From NCBI RefSeq assembly GCF_021130785.1, contig NC_060211.1:24909001-24973000 (forward strand): a stretch of DNA of 64,000 nucleotides, in the 5' to 3' direction. Of the stretch, positions 35,954-48,300 are shown in pieces. This stretch comes from Homalodisca vitripennis (lineage: Eukaryota; Arthropoda; Insecta; Hemiptera; Cicadellidae). The notes under the pieces are model-generated. The model searched no databases. It was given only the letters and a program-made list of their open reading frames with translations, and was not told the origin of the DNA. Positions within the stretch are counted from its first letter, which is position 1. Every line of letters begins with the position of its first letter. The position numbers were made by a program, and so were the translations under genes.

Positions 35954-36881
35954 TCACCCCAAAACGAACTTTGCGTCTTTCCTTCTTAAGGCGTTCAGAG
36001 GGGCGGCCACCTCGGCAAAGTCAGGAATAAACCTACGGTAGAAATTAACCATGCCGATGAATCTGGCAACACCCTTGGCATCCTTCGGAGGAGGGAAATC
36101 CCGAATGCCTTGGGTCCTGGCAGGGTCTATAGATACACCCCTAGACGACACGAGGTGACCGAGAAACGATATTTCAGACTTGGCGTAAGACACCTTCTCC
36201 GGATTGACTGTAAGGCCAGCCCTACCCAACCTAACCAAGACCTCCTCAAGATGTTTAACGTGTTCCGTGAAAGACTCACTGTAGACCAGAAGGTCATCAA
36301 GATAATTAAAGACATACCTGAACTTCACATCGTGGAAGATGGAGTCGAGCAACCTAGTTAAACGTTTGGGCCCCCACAGCTAGCCCCATAGGCACAGATC
36401 GGTACTGATACAAATTCCACGGAACACAGAAGGCCGTGAGAGGACGTGATTCCTTCTTCAACGGAATCTGATGATATGCTTGGTTCAAATCAAATATAGT
36501 GAAAAATTTGGCCTTACCGAACCAATCAAAAGCAGATATGGAGATCGGGGAGAGGCACTGAGTCTATTTCAATTTTGGCATTTAAGTTTTTCTTAGGTCA
36601 ACCACCATACGATGTTTTCCATTAGGCTTTGGAACCAAGAACGCTGGACTGGCATACGATGAGTTTGAGGGCTCAATAACTCCTTGATCCAAGAGATCCT
36701 TGATGATACCACGCATAACCTCCATCTTTGGAGGAGCCAACTTGTATGGGTGGGAGCGTACTGGCTGAGTGTCAGTCAGACGAATTTCATATTCAATGAG
36801 ATGGGTAGAAACCGAGCTTGGGTGTGAGGACCTCCGGAAATCTTGAGCAAAGCTCACGGAGAACCCCAGCTTGCTCCTCAT
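35954..36881 (-). pseudogene. Reverse transcriptase region of gypsy pol
   Basis: Two frames. The N-terminal part (36582-36881) contains the fingers motif VPKPNGKHRMVVDLR preceded by LLDQGVIEPSNSSYASPAF. The C-terminal part (35954-36352) contains the catalytic YLDD box in YVFNYLDDLLVYS, then FLGHLVSSRGV and ARFIGMVNFYRRFIP, the standard gypsy thumb/connection motifs. About 230 bases in between (36353-36581) hold the first catalytic Asp region in disrupted frames. Confidence 0.95.
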
Positions 36882-37340
36882 CCAAGTGACCGAAACGGGT
36901 CCCCAGGGGCAGAACCTTCCTCACACTCCACCTCCACAACCTGCGGCGTCGATTTGCATTTATCAGAAAAGGGGACTGACACTCGCCTATTGAATTTGAA
37001 ATAAGACTGGCCCGCCTGAAGATTCCAGCACCAAACCAGTCTTTTGAATAAATCCGCCCCCAAAATACAATCCATACTCAGGTCCTGGGCCACAAGGAAG
37101 CTCCACACCCATGAAAAATATTCAAACCTTAAACTTGATTGAAGCCTTCTTCGAAAATTGGAAGAGGTGAATTAGAAGCAGTCCAGCAAGTTAAAGAAGA
37201 CTCCTCGGTGTGCTTCACCAAACCTAACTTGAAATGGCTTCAAAAAAACGGGAAGAGATGAGGCTACAGGCTGACCCGGAATCAACTAGGGCCTTATGCA
37301 CTGAGTCTCCCACTAAGATATTGATATAAGGGCACACCGA
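36882..37340 (-). pseudogene. Aspartic protease region of gypsy pol
   Basis: The minus strand at about 37246-37293 encodes ALVDSGSACSLISS, with the D-S-G active-site triad of a retroviral-type pepsin fold. About 200 bases downstream MDCILGADLFKR (inside 36878-37108) matches the ILGxDxL motif near the domain's end. The two parts lie in different frames. Confidence 0.85.
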
Positions 37341-37485
37341 AGATGCTGTCCTAAGCCGTAAGGTTTCCCTTTTCTGCTAGGCTCATAGTGTCCAAACTAT
37401 TAATCAAATTTTTCGCACAGGTACTATTTTTTTTGAAATTTTTTCTTAGACCTCGGGGGAACTTCAGAGAAAACCCCCCTTTGAT

Positions 37486-38688
37486 CTAGTTTTTTGGACC
37501 AGTGCGATATCTCCTAGGACACTCCCGACGAGTATGACCTCGTTCACCACAGGCATAGCAGTTGGGTGGATGAAGCCCACCAGAGTGATGTGGCCCATCC
37601 ACGGGATTCTGTACGGCCCGTGACAGCCCTGGAGGGCTGGATGGAACGATGATTGTTCCTCTCCGCCCTCTGCCGGTCAGCAAAACTGCACGCTGCGCGA
37701 AGCAATGCACAGGACGGTCCAGTTCAGAAAAGGTGGAAGGACGACCAGCAAAAACTAGACGGGACCTCTCTTCAGGATTGAGACCCTCAAGAATGGTGGT
37801 GACCACAGTACTTTCGGGGATATTGAGCCTTAACACCCTATCAGTGTCCCTCACCTCGGCCACAAACTTAGCCAAACTCTCTCCGTTGCCCTGAGGCCTA
37901 AAGAAATTTTCCACACGGAGACGTTCCCTCAACTGACCAGGAACAAAGGAAATCCAATGCCTCCCTATGAAAATCATCCAGGGTACCACCCTCTGGAGAA
38001 CTCGAACCAGACAGTCACCCAAAGGTGGCCTACAAAACGGAGAGATGACATGCAGGAAGCTCGCTCCCTGAAGACCAGGCAAGTCATGCAGTCGCAGGAT
38101 CTCAGAAAGAAAACCGCAGCAAGGCTTCAGTATCTAGACCATCCACCGTTGGTAGTCGCTGCAGCAACGGGGTAAGTGGGTTTGGGAGCTTGTGATACTG
38201 AACAAAGGATCCCGTCATCACAGCTCCCAGTCCTCCAGATCCAGCAGGCAGGGTCCCGTCCACACCAGACACCCCGACGCCACGCCCACATCAAAGTCTG
38301 CAACAACTGACCTAGGGATCCGGCATTCACCCTTAACAGCCGCAGCAGAGTCAACCGCAGTCAAGGTTTTTTCAGGAGCCTTTGCTCCCTCGTCCCTCTC
38401 GAGTACAGTCAGCAGGCTGTCCACCAAGGTGATGCGTTCCTCCAACCACTCCCTATCACCAGAACTGGTAAGCTTGGATCTAAGTAGCGACAGCCTCATA
38501 TGTAGATGGGTAAGCCGGGACAAATACCTAGCCCTCTCTCGGCCAGTAGGCGGCGACTCCAACCAGTCCTCCTGACTATTTTCAAAAGTCTCCAACTTAG
38601 CCTCCAAAATAGGCCTCTGCTTCTGGAACGTCAAATCTCTAGGCCAGGTCGTGTCCAGTTCCATATTATCACGCAGTTGCTTCCGCAT
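37486..38688 (-). pseudogene. gag with CCHC zinc knuckle
   Basis: The likely start is the ATG at 38688-38686, opening a 156-codon charged, helix-prone N-terminal frame (38218-38688). The remainder is in other frames; the last (37486-38082) contains an NxPESTVVTTILEGL-type capsid segment and the nucleocapsid knuckle CYACGERGHTRREC at 37519-37560, with spacing C-X2-C-X4-H-X4-C. At least one frameshift separates the two halves (between about 38080 and 38220). Plus-strand frames in this interval are antisense shadows. Confidence 0.9.
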
Positions 38689-39211
38689 GGACTAGCAGTC
38701 GGAACCCGGAGTAAGCCCACGAGCCAACAAACTCAAAAATGGAGATCCTCCTTCAGCAAGTATTCAGGCACCAGAGAGACAGGCATGATAACAAAGAGTA
38801 ACAAGCAACACACTGACTCGAAGTCAAACAACTAACAAATCAAAATTAGTAAGGCGACAAGAGAATAACTTAGTGAGACAACACTCTCAGCAGGGTCCCC
38901 AGAATTCCTGCCGTCCACGAAACACGGCAGCGAAACCAAAATACCGCAACAAAACACTACGCCGTACCAGAACAAAACCAGAAAAAAAAACACGAAGACA
39001 AGATATAACAAAAACACACAAGTAACAAGAATCCGAAAATAATAAAACAAGTTTACACACTTCCTGTAGATCGGCGATAAATAGCTCAGCGAGACGGCAC
39101 AGGCGCAGGAAGTCACAAACTAACTTCAACTCATCCCTCTCACCACCAGTGGCAAAACAAAACCCCGGGCCCGCAGAGGGTAAAAACACGTAACACGCTC
39201 TGCTACCATTT
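38689..39211 (-). other. Untranslated leader and primer-binding site of gypsy element
   Basis: Non-coding leader between the 5' LTR and gag. Starting three bases inside the LTR (39197-39208) the minus strand reads TGGTAGCAGAGC, complementary to the 3' terminus of animal initiator tRNA-Met (CTCTGCTACCA). Many LTR elements use this primer. Confidence 0.8.
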
Positions 39212-40341
39212 TGTTCCGAGTTAGTGAAAAATACAGGAGGCCTCGGAAGCGTGCCCCTCCCAAACTCGGAGCAAATCATAAAAAAAAAAAAAAAAAACAA
39301 TCACATGCCACTAGTGGGAAGAGACAAAAAACGAGACAAGATTTCGAGTACAAGAAATATAATTAGTAGGTGGCAAACATTTCCATGCAAAATACAATTA
39401 TGCAGCACCACGGTGCACCGCGTAACTTAAAAACTAAATAACAACAATAATATATAATTCCAATAATGACAATAACATAATAAATAAATAATATAATAAT
39501 AACACAATAAATAGAAATTTGGTCTATAAATAACATATATCAGGTACGGCAGTAGCAAAATTTTAACTGGTTAATTTTTATGAACTGAGGGGAGGAAAAG
39601 GTTGTAGAATTTCTAGGCCCACTATTTTTGAAAAGTAATTTTGTTTCAAAGTTTGTAGAGCCGAAATTAAAAAAAAAATATATTTAAAGCCAATTTTCGA
39701 AGGAGGCGGGGGCTTAGTTGCCTCCACGAATCCGAATTAAAGATGAAAATCCTCCCTTCAGGTCATGTAACTAACTAAATAAATACTGGGCTAGGTACTG
39801 GCCCTCCCTCCAGATCTAACATCTGGCAGCGCTCCCTGCACCCCAGTCCTCGCAAGTTCAGTATAAGAAGTAAAGAAACACATTTTTTAATCCAACCTTG
39901 TTCCAGAAGAAATGAATGGGAGCACTACCTCCGGTTGGATGCCGGTCCAATAGCGCTGGCAGGGCGCGGGCATTCCATTTTTTAGTTGTTCGGGCAGACT
40001 CGCCGCACCAGTCCCGCTGACGGCACTCACGGGGACCTGCCGAAAGTCGGAGAATTAGCCAGCCATGTGGAACGGGACGAGCAGCGAACAGACAGCAAAC
40101 GCAGTAGCTTCTCCGAACGTGTCTCCGAACAGTCTCACCGCTCCGAACAGTAGCCGGTGCCGGTGCCGGTGAACAGCTGGTCGGTAAACTAGTCAAGGTC
40201 AACCAGCTGACCTCAACCAATCAGTCCAACCAGGCAGAAAATCAATACTCTGACGGAGTGACTCCCCCACCGACTGACAAGAGTGGCCGAGGTGGGCAAA
40301 ATAAAAGACAAAAATAAATGTCCAAACTGAGCCCCGGCTCA
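39212..40341 (-). repeat. 5' LTR of gypsy element
   Basis: 1130 bp. In the minus orientation it begins TGAGCCGGGG and ends CTAACTCGGAACA. It should hold the element's promoter and the R/U5 boundary; I could not place a TATA box or start site with confidence. Confidence 0.97.
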
Positions 40342-40345
40342 CTGC

Positions 40346-40623
40346 TTAGGACGATATTAAGTTTGACAAACCCCATATGATTAGACGGCCACAATGTCGT
40401 TAGGCTCTGACAAGGGGGCGGTGTTACTGATTTTTACTTCTCAGAATAACTTTATCGTAACGCGATTTACTCGAGGGGGGGGGGGGGCTGCGAATAATCA
40501 CCCCGGTATCCCATCTGGTCCTTCAGAGGGGATGTCACTGAGTATTTACACATCGGGCTGCACTGGGATATATGCATTGGGTAATGTGAAGATTTTAGTG
40601 CATGATCAGCAGGCGATTACATT

Positions 40624-40662
<39 letters not shown>

Positions 40663-41060
40663 AGTTCAGTTGATCGATTATTACAAGTGTTAGGTACAGG
40701 ATGCCTCGTAACTGTCCGTACACATTTTCTAGAAATTGGCCGAGAAAAAAAATCGGGTATGATCATGAGTCTCTGACAATTATTCTCCACTCGACTGAAA
40801 GCGTGACTGTGTTTGAAGATGTTTAACCCTAATAACGGTATAACTTATAAAAATGAATATTAGCTTATAAACTAAAGCTTTGTTTCGAAACTGAGTCCGT
40901 TTGGAAACTTTCATGCCATATTTCACGAAAACCGATGCAAGAACAAACAAATTGTCAAGGAAAATGAATAAAAACACTCAAAAAAGAAAACGTTTAGTAC
41001 GTCATTTGTGACGATCTATTGAGAATTAAAGGGGAAAATACATAATTAAAAGCTACATTT
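40346..41060. other. Intergenic with G13 and A35 homopolymers
   Basis: A G13 run near 40476 and an uninterrupted run of about 35 A at 40627-40661. The 99-codon plus-strand frame (40394-40693) runs through the poly-A and is not credible. The poly-A could be the tail of a processed retroposon covering about 40350-40660, but no source gene is recognisable. Confidence 0.5.
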
Positions 41061-41200
41061 CAATATATACATAAATACATATATACATTGAATCAAAAAA
41101 ATTACTTGCTCCGCCGGACTTGAACCCAGACCTCTCACTTGCCGGGCGAGTGCGCTACCATTACAACACAGAGCCCCTTACCTTTTACAATTCAGTTATA
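41061..41200 (-). mobile_element. tRNA-derived SINE, copy at 41.1 kb
   Basis: The tRNA-like head at 41106-41175 matches the 31.9-kb copy (CTCGCCCGGCAAGTGAG anticodon arm, CCGGCGGAGCAAG 3' end as seen in the family). It is flanked by the shared 5' string ATT-GTAAAAGGTAAGG and the 3' tail TAATTTTTTTGATTCAATG, then TA-rich DNA. Confidence 0.75.
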
Positions 41201-41334
41201 TTGTATTTGGCCGTATATGTCACATATGCGTTTAAATAACCAAAGTAACACATGTACGAAAAACCAAATACATGTCCAACGAATTTTATATATTTACATG
41301 AATTGAGTTTGTGTAAATAGCATTAGCCTGATGT

Positions 41335-41445
41335 AATTTAAATAACTACTTTCTCCGTCGGAATTCAAACCCAGATCTCTCTCACTTGCCGGGCGAGTGC
41401 GCTACTCAAGGTTGTACAACACAGAGACCTTACTTTTTAAGATTC
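41335..41445 (-). mobile_element. tRNA-derived SINE, copy at 41.4 kb
   Basis: A second, more diverged copy 180 bp away in the same orientation (head 41351-41428), with an extra insertion in the D arm (TGTACAACCTTGAGTAGCGC) and TTGAATTCC in place of the usual B box. The shared anticodon arm is intact. Confidence 0.7.
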
Positions 41446-44400
41446 CTGATTATTGATTAATACATATATTTTTTCAGTAAAGGTGTTTTTTCTTAGGTAC
41501 CTATTACTCATCCTTCCGTTACAAATGGAGTACTAGTTTTTTTATAAGTTTTTATATAAACCGTATTTATTATGCAATATGTAGACAGTTCAACATTTGA
41601 AAAACATTTAGAGATATGTAAATTAAATGATTTTACGTAGAATGCTCTTCTAAATTAACACTTTACGGTAAAGTACTATAAATTATTATGATACTAATCC
41701 TAATGTTCCTATTTTGTTAGGCACTTGTTGTGATAGACCATAGAACAAAATGTTATCATTTTCAAAATAACTCGCTCTGGTTTGTGGACGTGTATTGGTT
41801 TTATTACATCAATAAATATGACTCCAATACGCACATATGTATACGTATTTACATATTTAATACACACCCTACTGTATTTATGACATTTTATAGCAAGGGT
41901 TGGTTTTGTACGAATATGTACGTGGTAACCTATTAACGAAACCTAGCAATGTTTGAACATCTGCTTCTCGATTATTATTTAATGCGCAGACGAGAGGGTC
42001 AGTTCATGTTGCGTAATTTAAAACAGGTGGAAAGTTCAACATTATGTTTAAACATGAACAAGTTTATGGTTGTTTTCACGAATCCATAAGTACCTCAAAA
42101 CTGATGTTTTGTATTAACTCCTACATTCTTTGTCATAGCCTTTTTTTGTCGAAAACTATTAACATGGGTGTATAAAAAATATTTTATTACATAGTTCCAA
42201 GTTATTTATTACACCACAGCTCTCTTTGTGTATCCTGTTTTGAGCTATTTGTCATTGTAAATTTAATCTTATAATTGTATTATATAGGTATATAAGAAAA
42301 TTATGCAATTTACAACCTAATCAAGGCTATTCATTACTCACAATGATAAATGAACAATATTTAGAAAAATTATGTTTATAATTAAACTTTTTGGAACTTA
42401 CGTAATTGTTTGGTCCCGCATTCATGAAGGGGTTAAGTTATTGTAAGTACTATTGTTAAACGTTGTTACGAGCTATGATCTCTGCATGTTTTACGTTATA
42501 AAATTGAGGTAGCAGAGAAATAAATAACAATTTGCATTAAGTATTTAGACCAAAGTAAATCTGTTTCTTCTTATTTAGTTTAATAATCCGTATGTAAAAT
42601 TAAATAAAGAAGGAAATTCTTCCATTCATTAGAAAGTTACCGAAAACCACTTCGAATATATTTAATGACTTGGGAAAAAACAAAGCTTACAATGATAAAA
42701 TTCTGTATTTTCTGCATTTATAGTTTTATTTATGACGATTGAAGTAAAGAATAGCTAATTGGATTAAAGGCAATTATAATAGAGTAATATATCCAGTTTT
42801 TGCAAGTGCAATAACAATTTGTTTTAGCCCAAAGCTCAGCTAGGACATTGTATATGTTCATTGTTACATGTTGGAAATAAATCAGATAAAATTCGACGTG
42901 TTTTATTTTGATCATAGAACTTAAATCTCAACAAGGTTGTACTTTACTGAGAAGGACAATAGTACCATGACAATTGCAGGAGCTTTAATTTGTTGATCTT
43001 TTTCTGGATGCTGGATAAATTACCGATTTATTTGTTGACTAGATACCAGCGTTTCCCTGTACATTTTCCTTTGGGAATGTTTTTTCAAATTTTACTTTAG
43101 AATTCCTTGACTTTTTAAATATACTTTTCAAATAAACTATCTTTTGCACAAATTAACTTAAATCCAGAAGGTTAGACTCAAGGATGCAGTTTTCTAAAGC
43201 TGAGCTTTAGCGCTCTCGTGGGTAAAAAAAATTAAAACAATTTCAATCATAAATTACTAGGAAGAACACTGAACTACCAAATGAAGGTTTATTTCCTATG
43301 ATTTAGTAGCAGAAGACTGTTGGATACTCTACACACACACATGTCGGTGTCCTCGTAGTATATGTTATGTTATATCAAATGTAACTATCGGCCTTGTCCC
43401 TACACTACACAAGTAACTTCCGGTTGAGATCACGGCCATTCGGCAGCGGCGAGCCATAAAACTAACCGAACGTAAAATCTGGCTTGACAACATTTTATGT
43501 TACATTGAAAATCCTATTTTTCAGGTCCAACCACCTTAAAGGGAATGACAGGTTTTATGAACAATATAACAAATATTGTCTGTTGTTAGGTTGAAAATTT
43601 TCAGTTACAAATTTTAAACTGTGTATACTACTTTAATCAACACACCACAGTTTTTTTTAAACATATTGTTATTATAATATTAATGTTAGGAAAATTACCA
43701 GACTAGATTTGGTTTGAAAAAGATGAGGAACTTAAATATCAAAGGCATAATATTATTGGTGAAAATTGCGATACTGTGAGAAACCCTTAAGTTGTGGTTG
43801 GTTAGATAACTAAATTTTGTTAGCCAGCATTGAAAACCTTGCAGCCGCTTTTTATTACCAAATCAATTTATATTGAGCCCTTACAAAGAAGGGAGGAGAC
43901 ACCGCCATCATCCCCTGCTGAAGGGACTATGTAAGGGTGCTTGATTGCAGTCAGCATCCTAGCAAATAAATCTGCCAGCATAATATGAGACTTGGAGAAT
44001 CTACACTTACAACATGCCGGTATGTCTGACTATTCCATACAGCATCTCCAGAATAGATAGACCTACAGTGCCATTCCCATTATGTACCTGTCTTTGCTGA
44101 CAACTATTTGCAAGAGATTTGGAACAATTTTAAATGACAAAACGTAACTAAAATAAGGTTGATTTGGATATAAATCTAAATGTTCCCACATTAGAAAAAT
44201 GTACATGTGAAAAAAGAAATCAAATCTTCTTCACCATGACAAAGACAGCTACTTTTTTTATAAAGTTGACAGTTATAAATAACCGATGAATGGCTTACTA
44301 TAACCCTAGGAAGTCGAGCATCTAGCTAAGAACAATAGTAATTTACAATAATAAGATATTAAAATAAAGAGAAAGCGAAATAATCAATATGTAAAAACAA

Positions 44401-44746
44401 AAAAACTGCTAAACTCTCACCCAGAAAGTTTGAAATAAGTTATGATAATGTGGAAAAATCTGCGTAACCTCTACTCTCTATCCTGTACCACTGTTTCAGA
44501 ACATGTATTCGATATCCACGACCTTCATATTATCACTCATTATCTTCATCTCGTATGTGTGTTATATTATCAGTACATTTAATTGATATTCACTTTTGCG
44601 TAAAACCTGATGAGGAATTGTCTTAAAACTGTGATGATTCCTAATAAAGATACCTTCTAAGATAAACCTTGCAGCAGAATGTGTTTAGCTGTTTACATTA
44701 TTAATGTTCTTTTAGTAAACACTGTAAGTATACTTCCGGTGATATA
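41446..44746. other. Intergenic, no gene seen
   Basis: AT-rich. Near 43190 a short GCTGAGCTTTAGCG string echoes the dispersed GAGCTTTAGCGAAG repeat. A less AT-rich block at about 43890-44130 has no recognisable frame. Confidence 0.5.
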
Positions 44747-45312
44747 TAGGGTGTCCCGTAACTCTCTGGACAAAGGTATAACACGCTATTGGTCATGTCA
44801 AGAAAATAATATTTCACCATATGAACATGGGTCTCAGATGCTCAGTTTTCCATCTGCCTCTCTGTATGTGTTTCGTATTTAAATATCTCAAAAATAAACT
44901 CATAAAGTTATACCAAATTTGGGTCAAATGTTTATGATAATAGCCTTTTGACAGTAACTAGCCTTAGTTACTGAACAAAATATCATGAAATTATTTTTAG
45001 TATTTTAATTTAAAACTGTTAAAATATCTTAAAAATTAAAAGCAGTTTTCTCAAAAAATACAAGAGTAAAAGTTTTTAGAGGACATTATAAAAAATCTAA
45101 TGACACGAAAATTATTTAAATCAAATAATAACTAATTGATTTAGAGCATACGAGTATTTACTGTGACAAGACATCGCCCACATTGAGAGCTGCCGTTTAT
45201 TCAGGTTTTGTATTGTTGGCTATTCGCTGAGAACCTCAATGTGGGTTGGACCATGTCTTGTCACAGTAAATTAGCTCTAAATCAGTTATTTATTGTTACT
45301 GGACACCCTGTA
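44747..45312. mobile_element. Non-autonomous TIR element with nested hairpin
   Basis: About 560 bp with short inverted ends AGGGTGTCCCGTAA / TTACTGGACACCCT and TA at both borders, typical of Tc1/mariner-like insertions. Near the right end is a second, longer inverted repeat: TTTACTGTGACAAGACAT and CCCACATTGAG at about 45155-45187 pair with CTCAATGTGGG and ATGTCTTGTCACAGTAAA at about 45235-45272. No transposase motif is seen. Confidence 0.75.
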
Positions 45313-48300
45313 TAACATAACATGTTCATATTGTTCATCTCAAAGAGTTGCATAATAATTATGACGACAGAATTCCATGAAAAAGTTTCCTCTTATATTC
45401 ACTTCCGGTTCTACACAGCATATGACACTTCCGGCATAGTGGCTCATAAAATACTTCCTGTGAAATAAGGACTTCAATGAGTTCCGGTGAAGTAAGAAAT
45501 TGCGTTGAACTTTCGATCGTAATACGAAAATCAGTTATAAAGTTATTTTACAATAAAAATGCATACCCAGAGGTTAAAAACTATTAAATCATCATTGAGG
45601 AAACGTGTAATAACTTGAATTTGATCACTTGAAATTTAACTAAAGAATCTAACGAGGCAAATGAGACATATTTAAAATATTAAATACTGGAGGAGTTCAA
45701 GATTCAACTTTAACATATTCTTTTTTAACTTGGACATAACTTTAAATGCTTCAGCAATATTATTAGGTAACAAATGATTGCGAAAACGAAAGTTAATAAA
45801 ATAGCGTGGTGTGATTGTAACTTAAGTTTATAAGTAATTGACAATTTGAACTATTTAGTGCTATGGGAACCATTACTTCTACAGTGATCGAAGCGCTCAA
45901 TAGACTGTCAGGTATTTTTACAAATGAATGAGAGGACCTTTTGTAACCAGTGTGTTTATTCTTATATAAAACCAAGTAGAAGAGACGTATTTTACAGGAA
46001 TATAATAAAATCGTCAAATAATAAACAAATTTCAGATAGGTCAATTGAATTAATCTCTCAGTTTGATGATAAAAAGTGATAAAAAGTCATGCTATTATCA
46101 CATTTATTTAACACTATGCAATGTTTCCATGACCAATGTTTTAACAATGTTAAAGTGGCATTTCCCATGTGTGTTCTAGTGTTTACGTTTATTGTGATAG
46201 CTTGATTCTGACTTGGCACTTAGTGATTCTTTTATTGAAGATACTAGAGTTTCTTTAATTTTGAAGGTGATTTATATTAGCCTATCGCATATTTGAAGCC
46301 TCCGTATAGTCTTAATATGATACAAGAGGTAAAGGCATTACTTAAAATTCAAAATTATGATAAGCTTGATTGAACATTTGAAAGTTTTTTCCTTATGTAC
46401 GACTATAAATATTTTGTTTAAATCGAATAGATGATGATTATTATACTATGGTAATTATACATTCAGGTAAACGTGAAACGTGAAAACACAGTTTTAATTT
46501 TGATAATCTAAAGCCAGCTCTAATAAAAAATCTTTTAAATCAATATAGTAGTATATTATTGACTAAGCTTCTAAAAGGAATTGGAGTTAAGTCATGTTGG
46601 ACAGTATAACATAATAAATTATGATTGTAAAATTGCCCCTATAATGTATAAACACTTCAGACACAAGTTAAAAATAACTCGTTAGATATTAAAATAAGCT
46701 ATAGCTGTGTGAATGGGATGTGAAATTAACATTCCATTGTATTAATTTTCAAAATATAGTCGGAATAAAAAGAGAAAATCGCAGGTCTTACTCAGACATT
46801 AAAAACCAAAAACCATTAAAAACCAAATATAGTGACAAAAAACCAAGTCTCTTTTCCACAATTGATATTATAGTATCTCAGTGTAGCAACAATTTAAATG
46901 TAGTGATTTCTTAAAAATTGATAATACCGATATTATTTAGGAAATATACACAATAAAAACCCACAAGCGTTCAGAGTGTAATGTAAAATTAAGGACAGTA
47001 ACGTTTAAACGAAGTTTATTACAATTGCCTTACTTTGCAACTTTTAAATAACTTAAGTCAGAATGTCTTATCAAAGTTTCTTCTTTGGATGAATTATTCA
47101 TGGTTAAGCTCAACAATTCAAAATAAGTAGGAATATGAAGGAGGGACGGGTTAGTTATAATAAAGTTTGTTTTGAAATACATATTATCATTATTTACAGA
47201 AAACAATTATATTATACAACATTTCTGTAGAAATATACTGAATTTCAATTTGCAATCATTGAGAAAGTGGTGAGTTTAATTAGGTGAGTATGCAAAATAT
47301 TATATTTTGTTCTCTAAATTCTTTAATTACAAATCGGTATGAATGTAAATTATAATAAAATCCAAAAATTACGATAAAATCCACAAAACATGCTGATAGT
47401 TTCGAAACATTATAATACTAACACTTTGGAAAAAAATGTTATGAACAATGATTGAGTGTACTATTTAATACTCGTAAACTTATTTTTAAATGTAATATGA
47501 CTAAAAGTGTATAATACAAGAAAAGTCGTACAAACTTTAAAACATAAAAGAATTGTATTGTTTGGATGTTTATGCTTTCCTTATCGCGGATAGGGTACTT
47601 CTAGATCCAAGAGCTAATTTTGTAAATTATTCAATTTTGCATCATTAACTGCTGCTTTTAATTAAATACACTATTTATATACACTATAAAATTTGGTTTT
47701 GCACATAATACATAATAATTAGCCAACATATCCGTAATTCTTTTATTTAAAACCCAATTTATACAACTAGGATAGCTTTGCTTTTTCGCCAAATTTATAA
47801 CATAAGACAGTGTTTGAAAATTTATTGTAGAATTAACAGGTTTCATGATATTTAAATAAAAATACTTTAATATAGTATTTGGAAACAGTGAGTGAAACAA
47901 TTCATTTAATTATTTGTTAATTTCCTTTTAGTTGGTTTCAAGTTATTCCCACCAATCATGTTAGAGATTTAACATTTTAAATAAGAAGATATATGAATAG
48001 ATAGACAGTAAACGAACTGAGATAGAGCTTATGTTTATGTGGAAGTTTTTTTTGTTTGTTCTCTACTATTTTTCGTTAGTTTTTATATTAGAAATTATTA
48101 TATAAATATTATAAATTAACTATATAAATTTTACAAATTATTTATGTTGTTACGAAGTTTCATTTAACTTTTCACTAAGCATTAATTTTTTATAGTAACC
48201 GGTATGGAGAAAGAAATATAGGTAATTTTTAAATTAAATTTATATAAGTGGGCTATCACTGTTTTAAGAATAAATAAAATGATAATTTTCAAGGCAACCC

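Larger units (their letters stand above)
32806..40341 (-). mobile_element. Full-length Ty3/gypsy LTR retrotransposon, minus strand
   Basis: A 7.5-kb element bounded by two long terminal repeats (32806-33929 and 39212-40341) with TG...CA ends and a 4-bp target duplication CTGC on both sides. Reading the minus strand from right to left: 5' LTR, primer-binding site, leader, gag with a CCHC knuckle, protease, reverse transcriptase, RNase H, integrase, polypurine tract, 3' LTR. The PR-RT-RH-IN order is that of Ty3/gypsy. No envelope-like frame is seen between integrase and the 3' LTR. Every coding domain is spread over more than one frame, but the LTRs differ mainly by short indels, so some breaks may be assembly errors. 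The element may be recent. Confidence 0.97.

Noticed and set aside
39858..40220. 120-codon minus-strand frame in the 5' LTR
   Set aside because: LTR sequence; the corresponding frame in the other LTR (33568-33807) is broken differently, so it is not conserved coding sequence.
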